The position numbers and the translations under genes were made by a program. Of a DNA stretch of 55,426 nt, positions 13,694 through 25,800 are shown in pieces. The DNA lies in assembly GCA_032718475.1 (NCBI GenBank), contig JAUCBJ010009065.1, positions 1 through 55,426 on the forward strand. Reading direction: 5' to 3'. Source of the DNA: Nemertoderma westbladi (Eukaryota > Xenacoelomorpha > Nemertodermatida > Nemertodermatidae). Numbering within the stretch: position 1 is the first letter of the stretch; each line of letters opens with the position of its first letter. Under the pieces are notes generated by a model. That model searched no databases, had not been told where the DNA came from, and saw only the letters and a program-made list of their open reading frames with translations.

Positions 13694-13873
13694 GCTAGAT
13701 TTAAGAGATGCAATGTTTACTAGTCAAGGGCGGGTGGGTATCATAGGCAAGAACGAGGCAACAAATGATATTCCAGAACACCGGGCCAGAACCGGTTATG
13801 GTCGAGGATTAGGTGGGACACAGATGGAACCAATATCTACCGGAGCTGAAGAGAACTTATTGTATATAACCGG
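13694..13873 (+). CDS. Metallopeptidase gene, second visible exon
   Basis: The exon is bounded by TTAAAACAG at 13693 and GG|GTAAGTAT at 13874. It completes the split AGG codon and reads LDLRDAMFTSQGRVGIIGKN, then a region with DIPEHRARTGYGRGLGGT and STGAEENLLYITG. These segments sit directly before the zinc-binding helix; in related proteins GRVxIxGKNExxxDIPEH and RGLGGT...EENLL are conserved. It ends with two bases of a Gly codon, which are completed by the first base of the 22703 exon. It is separated from that exon by 8.8 kb, nearly all of it a 67-bp tandem array. Confidence 0.9.
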
Positions 13874-14040
13874 GTAAGTATTATTGTTCTGATTATATTA
13901 TCCTGTAATGTTAATTAACATTACTAAAAGTTAATAACAGATAATTAATTAAATAAATAAATAGTTCTAATAGGTCCCATGTCTATCAAATATATACATC
14001 CCTAACGAAAGGATCGATCTAATATGTAATATTTAAAATT

Positions 14041-14145
14041 CAATAAATGTAAGTCAATAAATGTAAGTCAATAAATGTAAGTCAATAAATGTAAGTCAAT
14101 AAATGTAAGTCAATAAATGTAAGTCAATAAATGTAAGTCAATAAA
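14041..14145 (+). repeat. 14-bp tandem repeat carrying GTAAGT seven times
   Basis: The unit AATAAATGTAAGTC repeats about 7.5 times in the intron. Each copy includes GTAAGT, a perfect 5' splice site core, at 14049, 14063, 14077, 14091, 14105, 14119 and 14133. It lies about 170 bp after the genuine donor at 13874 but its flanking bases do not resemble that junction, so it was not copied from it. Confidence 0.9.
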
Positions 14146-14172
14146 GTTACGCAATGAGGTGAGCCACAACAG

Positions 14173-14331
14173 GTGAAGTCTTGGATTCACACTACAAGAA
14201 CAGATATTCCGCTCCTACACACTCACAGAACAGATTATGCGGATGAAATCGCCCGTTTTTCTAATGCGCTAGCTGATGCAAAACTTCTAATGAACAAAGT
14301 GGAAAGGGCTGCTAAGGATATTGGATTAATA
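14173..14331 (+). pseudogene. Reverse-transcriptase fragment of a LINE
   Basis: The translation contains TDYADEIARFSNALADAKLL and MNKVERAAKDIGL. This aligns with TDFADDIALLSNTLADAQRL and LNKVEKAA of the LINE at 51.2-52.3 kb, so it is the same or a sister family. The catalytic YADD box is mutated to YADE and nothing else of the element remains. It ends immediately where the 67-bp array begins. Confidence 0.8.
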
Positions 14332-14332
14332 G

Positions 14333-17300
14333 GGACAACTACATGGGATCTAACATACTTTTATTTGCATCCACATTCTTTCCTTCTTTCTGTTTATAGG
14401 GACAACTACATGGGATCTAACATACNNNNNNNNNNNNNNNNNNNNNNNNNNNNNNNNNNNNNNNNNNNNNNNNNNNNNNNNNNNNNNNNNNNNNNNNNNN
14501 NNNNNNNNNNNNNNNNNNNNNNNNNTATAGGGACAACTACATGGGATCTAACATACTTCTATTTGCATCCACATTCTGTCCTTCTTTCTGTTTATAGGGA
14601 CACCTACATGGGATCTAACATACTTTTATTTGCATCCACATTCTGTCCTTCTTTCTGTTTATAGGGACACCTACATGGGATCTAACATACTTCTATTTGC
14701 ATCCACATTCTGTCCTTCTTTCTGTTTATAAGGACACCTACATGGGATCTAACATACTTCTATTTGCATCCACATTCTGTCCTTCTTTCTGTTTATAGGG
14801 ACACCTACATGGGATCTAACATACTTCTATTTGCATCCACATTCTGTCCTTCTTTCTGTTTATAGGGACACCTACATGGGATCTAACATACTTCTATTTG
14901 CATCCACATTCTGTCCTTCTTTCTGTTTATAGGGACACCTACATGGGATCTAACATACTTCTATTTGCATCCACATTCTGTCCTTCTTTCTGTTTATAGG
15001 GACACCTACATGGGATCTAACATACTTCTATTTGCATCCACATTCTGTCCTTCTTTCTGTTTATAGGGACAACTACATGGGATCTAACATACTTCTATTT
15101 GCATCCACATTCTGTCCTTCTTTCTGTTTATAGGGACACCTACATGGGATCTAACATACTTCTATTTGCATCCACATTCTGTCCTTCTTTCTGTTTATAG
15201 GGACAACTACATGGGATCTAACATACTTTTATTTGCATCCACATTCTGTCCTTCTTTCTGTTTATAGGGACACCTACATGGGATCTAACATACTTCTATT
15301 TGCATCCACATTCTGTCCTTCTTTCTGTTTATAGGGACACCTACATGGGATCTAACATACTTCTATTTGCATCCACATTCTGTCCTTCTTTCTGTTTATA
15401 GGGACACCTACATGGGATCTAACATACTTCTATTTGCATCCACATTCTGTCCTTCTTTCTGTTTATAGGGACACCTACATGGGATCTAACATACTTCTAT
15501 TTGCATCCACATTCTGTCCTTCTTTCTGTTTATAAGGACACCTACATGGGATCTAACATACTTCTATTTGCATCCACATTCTGTCCTTCTTTCTGTTTAT
15601 AGGGACACCTACATGGGATCTAACATACTTCTATTTGCATCCACATTCTGTCCTTCTTTCTGTTTATAGGGACACCTACATGGGATCTAACATACTTCTA
15701 TTTGCATCCACATTCTGTCCTTCTTTCTGTTTATAGGGACACCTACATGGGATCTAACATACTTCTATTTGCATCCACATTCTGTCCTCTTTCTGTTTAT
15801 AAGGACACCTACATGGGATCTAACATACTTCTATTTGCATCCACATTCTGTCCTTCTTTCTGTTTATAGGGACACCTACATGGGATCTAACATACTTCTA
15901 TTTGCATCCACATTCTGTCCTTCTTTCTGTTTATAGGGACACCTACATGGGATCTAACATACTTCTATTTGCATCCACATTCTGTCCTTCTTTCTGTTTA
16001 TAGGGACACCTACATGGGATCTAACATACTTCTATTTGCATCCACATTCTGTCCTTCTTTCTGTTTATAGGGACACCTACATGGGATCTAACATACTTCT
16101 ATTTGCATCCACATTCTGTCCTTCTTTCTGTTTATAGGGACACCTACATGGGATCTAACATACTTCTATTTGCATCCACATTCTGTCCTTCTTTCTGTTT
16201 ATAGGGACACCTACATGGGATCTAACATACTTCTATTTGCATCCACATTCTGTCCTTCTTTCTGTTTATAGGGACACCTACATGGGATCTAACATACTTC
16301 TATTTGCATCCACATTCTGTCCTTCTTTCTGTTTATAGGGACACCTACATGGGATCTAACATACTTCTATTTGCATCCACATTCTGTCCTTCTTTCTGTT
16401 TATAGGGACACCTACATGGGATCTAACATACTTCTATTTGCATCCACATTCTGTCCTTCTTTCTGTTTATAGGGACACCTACATGGGATCTAACATACTT
16501 CTATTTGCATCCACATTCTGTCCTTCTTTCTGTTTATAGGGACACCTACATGGGATCTAACATACTTCTATTTGCATCCACATTCTGTCCTTCTTTCTGT
16601 TTATAGGGACACCTACATGGGATCTAACATACTTCTATTTGCATCCACATTCTGTCCTTCTTTCTGTTTATAGGGACACCTACATGGGATCTAACATACT
16701 TCTATTTGCATCCACATTCTGTCCTTCTTTCTGTTTATAGGGACACCTACATGGGATCTAACATACTTCTATTTGCATCCACATTCTGTCCTTCTTTCTG
16801 TTTATAGGGACACCTACATGGGATCTAACATACTTCTATTTGCATCCACATTCTGTCCTTCTTTCTGTTTATAGGGACACCTACATGGGATCTAACATAC
16901 TTCTATTTGCATCCACATTCTGTCCTTCTTTCTGTTTATAGGGACACCTACATGGGATCTAACATACTTCTATTTGCATCCACATTCTGTCCTTCTTTCT
17001 GTTTATAGGGACACCTACATGGGATCTAACATACTTCTATTTGCATCCACATTCTGTCCTTCTTTCTGTTTATAGGGACACCTACATGGGATCTAACATA
17101 CTTCTATTTGCATCCACATTCTGTCCTTCTTTCTGTTTATAGGGACACCTACATGGGATCTAACATACTTCTATTTGCATCCACATTCTGTCCTTCTTTC
17201 TGTTTATAGGGACACCTACATGGGATCTAACATACTTCTATTTGCATCCACATTCTGTCCTTCTTTCTGTTTATAGGGACACCTACATGGGATCTAACAT

Positions 17301-20300
17301 ACTTCTATTTGCATCCACATTCTGTCCTTCTTTCTGTTTATAGGGACAACTACATGGGATCTAACATACTTCTATTTGCATCCACATTCTGTCCTTCTTT
17401 CTGTTTATAGGGACACCTACATGGGATCTAACATACTTCTATTTGCATCCACATTCTGTCCTTCTTTCTGTTTATAGGGACAACTACATGGGATCTAACA
17501 TACTTCTATTTGCATCCACATTCTGTCCTTCTTTCTGTTTATAGGGACACCTACATGGGATCTAACATACTTCTATTTGCATCCACATTCTGTCCTTCTT
17601 TCTGTTTATAGGGACACCTACATGGGATCTAACATACTTCTATTTGCATCCACATTCTGTCCTTCTTTCTGTTTATAGGGACACCTACATGGGATCTAAC
17701 ATACTTCTATTTGCATCCACATTCTGTCCTTCTTTCTGTTTATAGGGACACCTACATGGGATCTAACATACTTCTATTTGCATCCACATTCTGTCCTTCT
17801 TTCTGTTTATAGGGACACCTACATGGGATCTAACATACTTCTATTTGCATCCACATTCTGTCCTTCTTTCTGTTTATAGGGACACCTACATGGGATCTAA
17901 CATACTTTTATTTGCATCCACATTCTGTCCTTCTTTCTGTTTATAGGGACACCTACATGGGATCTAACATACTTCTATTTGCATCCACATTCTGTCCTTC
18001 TTTCTGTTTATAGGGACAACTACATGGGATCTAACATACTTTTATTTGCATCCACATTCTGTCCTTCTTTCTGTTTATAGGGACACCTACATGGGATCTA
18101 ACATACTTCTATTTGCATCCACATTCTGTCCTTCTTTCTGTTTATAAGGACACCTACATGGGATCTAACATACTTCTATTTGCATCCACATTCTGTCCTT
18201 CTTTCTGTTTATAGGGACACCTACATGGGATCTAACATACTTTTATTTGCATCCACATTCTGTCCTTCTTTCTGTTTATAAGGACACCTACATGGGATCT
18301 AACATACTTCTATTTGCATCCACATTCTGTCCTTCTTTCTGTTTATAGGGACACCTACATGGGATCTAACATACTTTTATTTGCATCCACATTCTGTCCT
18401 TCTTTCTGTTTATAAGGACACCTACATGGGATCTAACATACTTTTATTTGCATCCACATTCTGTCCTTCTTTCTGTTTATAGGGACACCTACATGGGATC
18501 TAACATACTTCTATTTGCATCCACATTCTGTCCTTCTTTCTGTTTATAAGGACACCTACATGGGATCTAACATACTTCTATTTGCATCCACATTCTGTCC
18601 TTCTTTCTGTTTATAGGGACACCTACATGGGATCTAACATACTTCTATTTGCATCCACATTCTGTCCTTCTTTCTGTTTATAAGGACACCTACATGGGAT
18701 CTAACATACTTCTATTTGCATCCACATTCTGTCCTTCTTTCTGTTTATAAGGACACCTACATGGGATCTAACATACTTCTATTTGCATCCACATTCTGTC
18801 CTTCTTTCTGTTTATAGGGACACCTACATGGGATCTAACATACTTCTATTTGCATCCACATTCTGTCCTTCTTTCTGTTTATAGGGACACCTACATGGGA
18901 TCTAACATACTTCTATTTGCATCCACATTCTGTCCTTCTTTCTGTTTATAGGGACACCTACATGGGATCTAACATACTTCTATTTGCATCCACATTCTGT
19001 CCTTCTTTCTGTTTATAGGGACAACTACATGGGATCTAACATACTTATATTTGCATCCACATTCTGTCCTTCTTTCTGTTTATAGGGACACCTACATGGG
19101 ATCTAACATACTTCTATTTGCATCCACATTCTGTCCTTCTTTCTGTTTATAGGGACAACTACATGGGATCTAACATACTTCTATTTGCATCCACATTCTG
19201 TCCTTCTTTCTGTTTATAGGGACACCTACATGGGATCTAACATACTTCTATTTGCATCCACATTCTGTCCTTCTTTCTGTTTATAGGGACAACTACATGG
19301 GATCTAACATACTTCTATTTGCATCCACATTCTGTCCTTCTTTCTGTTTATAAGGACACCTACATGGGATCTAACATACTTCTATTTGCATCCACATTCT
19401 GTCCTCTTTCTGTTTATAAGGACACCTACATGGGATCTAACATACTTCTATTTGCATCCACATTCTGTCCTTCTTTCTGTTTATAGGGACACCTACATGG
19501 GATCTAACATACTTCTATTTGCATCCACATTCTGTCCTTCTTTCTGTTTATAGGGACAACTACATGGGATCTAACATACTTATATTTGCATCCACATTCT
19601 GTCCTTCTTTCTGTTTATAGGGACACCTATATGGGATCTAACATACTTCTATTTGCATCCACATTCTGTCCTTCTTTCTGTTTATAGGGACAACTACATG
19701 GGATCTAACATACTTCTATTTGCATCCACATTCTGTCCTTCTTTCTGTTTATAGCGACACCTACATGGGATCTAACATACTTCTATTTGCATCCACATTC
19801 TGTCCTTCTTTCTGTTTATAGGGACAACTACATGGGATCTAACATACTTCTATTTGCATCCACATTCTGTCCTTCTTTCTGTTTATAGGGACACCTACAT
19901 GGGATCTAACATACTTCTATTTGCATCCACATTCTGTCCTTCTTTCTGTTTATAGGGACAACTACATGGGATCTAACATACTTATATTTGCATCCACATT
20001 CTGTCCTTCTTTCTGTTTATAGGGACACCTATATGGGATCTAACATACTTCTATTTGCATCCACATTCTGTCCTTCTTTCTGTTTATAGGGACAACTACA
20101 TGGGATCTAACATACTTCTATTTGCATCCACATTCTGTCCTTCTTTCTGTTTATAGGGACAACTACATGGGATCTAACATACTTCTATTTGCATCCACAT
20201 TCTGTCCTTCTTTCTGTTTATAGGGACACCTACATGGGATCTAACATACTTCTATTTGCATCCACATTCTGTCCTTCTTTCTGTTTATAGGGACAACTAC

Positions 20301-22702
20301 ATGGGATCTAACATACTTCTTTTTGCATCCACATTCTGTCCTTCTTTCTGTTTATAGGGACACCTACATGGGATCTAACATACTTCTATTTGCATCCACA
20401 TTCTGTCCTTCTTTCTGTTTATAGGGACACCTACATGGGATCTAACATACTTCTATTTGCATCCACATTCTGTCCTTCTTTCTGTTTATAGGGACAACTA
20501 CATGGGATCTAACATACTTTTATTTGCATCCACATTCTGTCCTTCTTTCTGTTTATAAGGACACCTACATGGGATCTAACATACTTTTATTTGCATCCAC
20601 ATTCTGTCCTTCTTTCTGTTTATAGGGACACCTATATGGGATCTAACATACTTCTATTTGCATCCACATTCTGTTCTTCTTTCTGTTTATAAGGACACCT
20701 ACATGGGATCTAACATACTTTTATTTGCATCCACATTCTGTCCTTCTTTCTGTTTATAGGGACACCTACATGGGATCTAACATACTTTTATTTGCATCCA
20801 CATTCTGTCCTTCTTTCTGTTTATAGGGACACCTACATGGGATCTAACATACTTCTATTTGCATCCACATTCTGTCCTTCTTTCTGTTTATAGGGACATC
20901 TACATGGGATCTAACATACTTTTATTTGCATCCACATTCTGTCCTTCTTTCTGTTTATAGGGACACCTACATGGGATCTAACATACTTTTATTTGCATCC
21001 ACATTCTGTCCTTCTTTCTGTTTATAGGGACAACTACATGGGATCTAACATACTTCTATTTGCATCCACATTCTGTCCTTCTTTCTGTTTATAGGGACAC
21101 CTACATGGGATCTAACATACTTCTATTTGCATCCACATTCTGTCCTTCTTTCTGTTTATAGGGACACCTACATGGGATCTAACATACTTTTATTTGCATC
21201 CACATTCTGTCCTTCTTTCTGTTTATAGGGACAACTACATGGGATCTAACATACTTCTATTTGCATCCACATTCTGTCCTTCTTTCTGTTTATAGGGACA
21301 CCTACATGGGATCTAACATACTTTTATTTGCATCCACATTCTGTCCTTCTTTCTGTTTATAGGGACAACTACATGGGATCTAACATACTTTTATTTGCAT
21401 CCACATTCTGTCCTTCTTTCTGTTTATAAGGACACCTACATGGGATCTAACATACTTCTATTTGCATCCACATTCTGTCCTTCTTTCTGTTTATAGGGAC
21501 ACCTACATGGGATCTAACATACTTCTATTTGCATCCACATTCTGTCCTTCTTTCTGTTTATAGGGACACCTACATGGGATCTAACATACTTCTATTTGCA
21601 TCCACATTCTGTCCTTCTTTCTGTTTATAGGGACAACTACATGGGATCTAACATACTTCTATTTGCATCCACATTCTGTCCTTCTTTCTGTTTATAGGGA
21701 CACCTACATGGGATCTAACATACTTCTATTTGCATCCACATTCTGTCCTTCTTTCTGTTTATAGGGACAACTACATGGGATCTAACATACTTTTATTTGC
21801 ATCCACATTCTGTCCTTCTTTCTGTTTATAAGGACACCTACATGGGATCTAACATACTTTTATTTGCATCCACATTCTGTCCTTCTTTCTGTTTATAAGG
21901 ACACCTACATGGGATCTAACATACTTCTATTTGCATCCACATTCCGTCCTTCTTTCTGTTTATAGGGACACCTACATGGGATCTAACATACTTTTATTTG
22001 CATCCACATTCTGTCCTTCTTTCTGTTTATAAGGACACCTACATGGGATCTAACATACTTTTATTTGCATCCACATTCTGTCCTTATTTCTGTTTATAGG
22101 GACACCTACATGGGATCTAACATACTTTTATTTGCATCCACATTCTGTCCTTCTTTCTGTTTATAAGGACACCTACATGGGATCTAACATACTTCTATTT
22201 GCATCCACATTCTGTCCTTCTTTCTGTTTATAAGGACACCTACATGGGATCTAACATACTTCTATTTGCATCCACATTCTGTCCTTCTTTCTGTTTATAG
22301 GGACAACTACATGGGATCTAACATACTTCTATTTGCATCCACATTCTGTCCTTCTTTCTGTTTATAGGGACACCTACATGGGATCTAACATACTTTTATT
22401 TGCATCCACATTCTGTCCTTCTTTCTGTTTATAAGGACACCTACATGGGATCTAACATACTTCTATTTGCATCCACATACTGTCCTTCTTTCTGTTTATA
22501 GGGACACCTACATGGGATCTAACATACTTCTATTTGCATCCACATTCTGTCCTTCTTTCTGTTTGTAGGGACACCTACATGGGATCTAACATACTTCTAT
22601 TTGCATCCACATTCTGTCCTTCTTTCTGTTTATAAGGACACCTACATGGGATCTAACATACTTCTATTTGCATCCACATTCTCTCCTTCTTTCTGTTTAT
22701 AG
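14333..22702 (+). repeat. 67-bp array copying the 3' splice site of the next exon, at least 124 copies
   Basis: Each 67-bp unit is the last bases of the intron (a CT-rich run ending TTCTGTTTATAG) plus the first 28 bases of the exon that truly starts at 22703 (GGACAACTACATGGGATCTA...). Two copies precede an assembly gap. From 14531 to 22703 the spacing is exactly 122 units minus two 1-base deletions (near 15786 and 19404). Units vary mainly at GACAAC or GACACC, TATAGG or TATAAG, and CTTCTA or CTTTTA. The real exon and the outermost units keep GACAAC, the coding version; most interior units have GACACC. Every unit read in the exon frame ends in its own TAG, or TAA in the TATAAG variants. No 5' splice site is present in the unit, so the copies cannot be separate microexons. 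Confidence 0.97.
14426..14525. other. Assembly gap (100 N)
   Basis: Exactly 100 N bases interrupt the second and third visible 67-bp units. A round 100 is usually a placeholder, so the true length of the array is unknown and may be greater. Confidence 0.97.
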
Positions 22703-22834
22703 GGACAACTACATGGGATCTAACATACTTTTACACGAGTTCGCCCACGGAATACATCTTATCTCGGTTTTTGGAATCGATCCAGATTTCTTCGATGAGA
22801 TTCATGCCCATTTCGAAACTATCAAAGATATATG
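22703..22834 (+). CDS. Metallopeptidase gene, catalytic exon with HEFAH zinc motif
   Basis: The exon completes the preceding Gly codon and reads DNYMGSNILLHEFAHGIHLI, then SVFGIDPDFFDEIHAHFETI and KDIW. HEFAH is the HExxH zinc-binding and catalytic signature: two His bind zinc and Glu acts as general base. The 3' splice site is TTCTGTTTATAG and the 5' splice site ATATG|GTACGT; both junctions are embedded in tandem arrays that copy them. Splicing from 22834 to 30510 rejoins a Trp codon (TG|G). The 132-nt exon is the point where the last 3' splice site of one array faces the first 5' splice site of the other, which may be how it is recognised. A family assignment to gluzincins resembling the anthrax-lethal-factor-like group is a motif-based guess. 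Confidence 0.9.
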
Positions 22835-25800
22835 GTACGTTTATGGTATGTGGTATATGGTACGTTTATGGTATATGGTACGTTTATGGTATATGGTACG
22901 TTTATGGTATATGGTACGTTTATGGTATGTGGTATATAGTACGTTTATGGTATATGGTACGTTTATGGTATGTGGTATATGGTACGTTTATGGTATATGG
23001 TACGTTTATGGTTTATGGTTTATGGTAAATGGTACGTTTATGGTATATGGTATATGGTACGTTTATGGTTTATGGTATAGGGTACGTTTATGGTATATGG
23101 TATATGGTACGTTTATGGTTTATGGTAAATGGTACGTTTATGGTATATGGTACGTTTATGGTTTATGGTACGTTTATGGTTTATGGTATATGGTATATGG
23201 TACGTTTATGGTATATGGTATATGGTACGTTTATGGTATATGATATATGGTACGTTTATGGTATATGGTACGTTTATGGTATATGGTACGTTTATGGTAT
23301 ATGGTATATGGTACATTTATGGTATATGGTACGTTTATGATATGTGGTATATGGTACGTTTATGGTATATGGTACGTTTATGGTATATGGTATATAGTAC
23401 GTTTATGGTATATGGTATATGGTACATTTATGGTATATGGTACGTTTATGGTATATGGTACGTTTATGGTATATGGTACGTTTATGGTATATGGTACGTT
23501 TATGGTATATGGTACGTTTATGGTATATGGCACGTTTATGGTATATGGTACGTTTATGTTATATGGTACGTTTATGGTATATGGTATGTTTATGGTATAT
23601 GGTACGTTTATGGTATATGGTACGTTTATGGTATATGGTACTTTTATGGTATATGGTATATATGTACGTTTTTGGTATATGGTATATGGTACGTTTATGG
23701 TATATGGTATATGGTACGTTTATGGTATATGGTATGTTTATGGTATATGGTACGTTTATGGTATATGGTACGTTTATGGTATATGGTACGTTTATGGTAT
23801 ATGGTACGTTTATGGTATATGGTACGTTTATGGTATATGGTACGTTTATGGTATATGGTACGTTTATGGTAAATGGTACGTTTATGGTATATGGTACGTT
23901 TATGGTATATGGTACGTTTATGGTATATGGTACGTTTATGGTATATGGTACGTTTATGGTATATGGTACGTTTATGTTATATGGTACGTTTATGGTATAT
24001 GGTACGTTTATGGTATATGGTACTTTTACGTTATATGGTATATGGTACGTTAATGGTATATGGTATATGGTACGTTAATGGTATATGGTATATTGAACGT
24101 TTATGGTATATGGTACGTTTATGGTATATGGTACGTTTATGGTATATGGTACGTTTATGGTATATGGTACGTTTATGGTATATGGTACGTTTATGGTATA
24201 TGGTACGTTTATGGTATATGGTACGTTTATGGTATATGGTATATGTTACGTTTATGGTATATGTTACGTTTATGGTATATGGTATATGGTACGTTTATGG
24301 TATATGGTACGTTTATGGTATATGGTACGTTTATGGTATATGGTACGTTTATGGTATATGGTACGTTTATGGTATATGGTACGTTTATGGTATATGGTAC
24401 GTTTATGGTATATGGTACGTTTATGGTATATGGTACGTTTAAGGTATATTTTACGTTCATGGCATATGGTATATGGTACGTTTATGGTATATGTTACGTT
24501 TATGGTATATGTTACGTTTATGGGATATGGTACGTTTATGGTATATGGTACGTTTATGGTATATGGTACGTTTATGGTATATGGTACGTTTATGGTATGG
24601 TATATGGTACTTTTATGGTATATGGTATATGGTACGTTTATGGTATATGTTACGTTTATGGTATATGGTACGTTTATGGTATATGTTACGTTTATGGTAT
24701 ATGGTACGTTTATGGTATATGGCCGTTTATGGTATATGGTACGTTTATGGTATATGGTACTTTTATGGTATATGGTACGTTTATGGTATATGTTACGTTT
24801 ATGGTATATGGTACGTTTATGGTATATGTTACGTTTGTGGTATATGGTACGTTTATGGTATATGGTACGTTTATGGTATATGGTACGTTTATGGTATATG
24901 GTACGTTTATGGTATGGTATATGGTACGTTTATGGTATATGGTACTTTTATGCTATATGGTATATGGTACGTTTATGGTATATTTTACGTTCATGGCATA
25001 TGGTATATGTTACGTTTATGGTATATGTTACGTTTATGGTATATGGTACGTTTATGGTATATGGTACGTTTATGGTATATGGTACGTTTATGGTATATGG
25101 TACGTTTATGGTATATTTTACGTTCATGGCATATGGTATATGTTACGTTTATGGTATATGGTACGTTTATGGTATATGGTACGTTTATGGTATATGGTAC
25201 GTTTATGGTATATGGTACGTTTATGGTATGGTATATGGTACTTTTATGGTATATGGTATATGGTACGTTTATGGTATATGTTACGTTTATGGTATATGGT
25301 ACGTTTATGGTATATGTTACGTTTATGGTATATGGTACGTTTATGGTATATGGCCGTTTATGGTATATGGTACGTTTATGGTATATGGTACTTTTATGGT
25401 ATATGGTACGTTTATGGTATATGTTACGTTTATGGTATATGGTACGTTTATGGTATATGTTACGTTTGTGGTATATGGTACGTTTATGGTATATGGTACG
25501 TTTATGGTATATGGTACGTTTATGGTATATGGTACGTTTATGGTATGGTATATGGTACGTTTATGGTATATGGTACTTTTATGCTATATGGTATATGGTA
25601 CGTTTATGGTATATTTTACGTTCATGGCATATGGTATATGTTACGTTTATGGTATATGTTACGTTTATGGTATATGGTACGTTTATGGTATATGGTACGT
25701 TTATGGTATATGGTACGTTTATGGTATATGGTACGTTTATGGTATATTTTACGTTCATGGCATATGGTATATGTTACGTTTATGGTATATGGTACGTTTA

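Noticed and set aside
14173-14664. 163-codon frame through the gap
   Set aside because: It fuses a LINE fragment, N bases and three repeat units, and ends at the in-frame TAG of the repeat.
14333-22702. CRISPR-like array
   Set aside because: Units are contiguous with no unique spacers, and the unit is an exon-intron boundary copy in a eukaryotic gene.
14333-22702. Repeat units as a series of microexons
   Set aside because: The unit has no usable GT donor (the GTs are GTCC and GTTT), so only acceptor copies exist.
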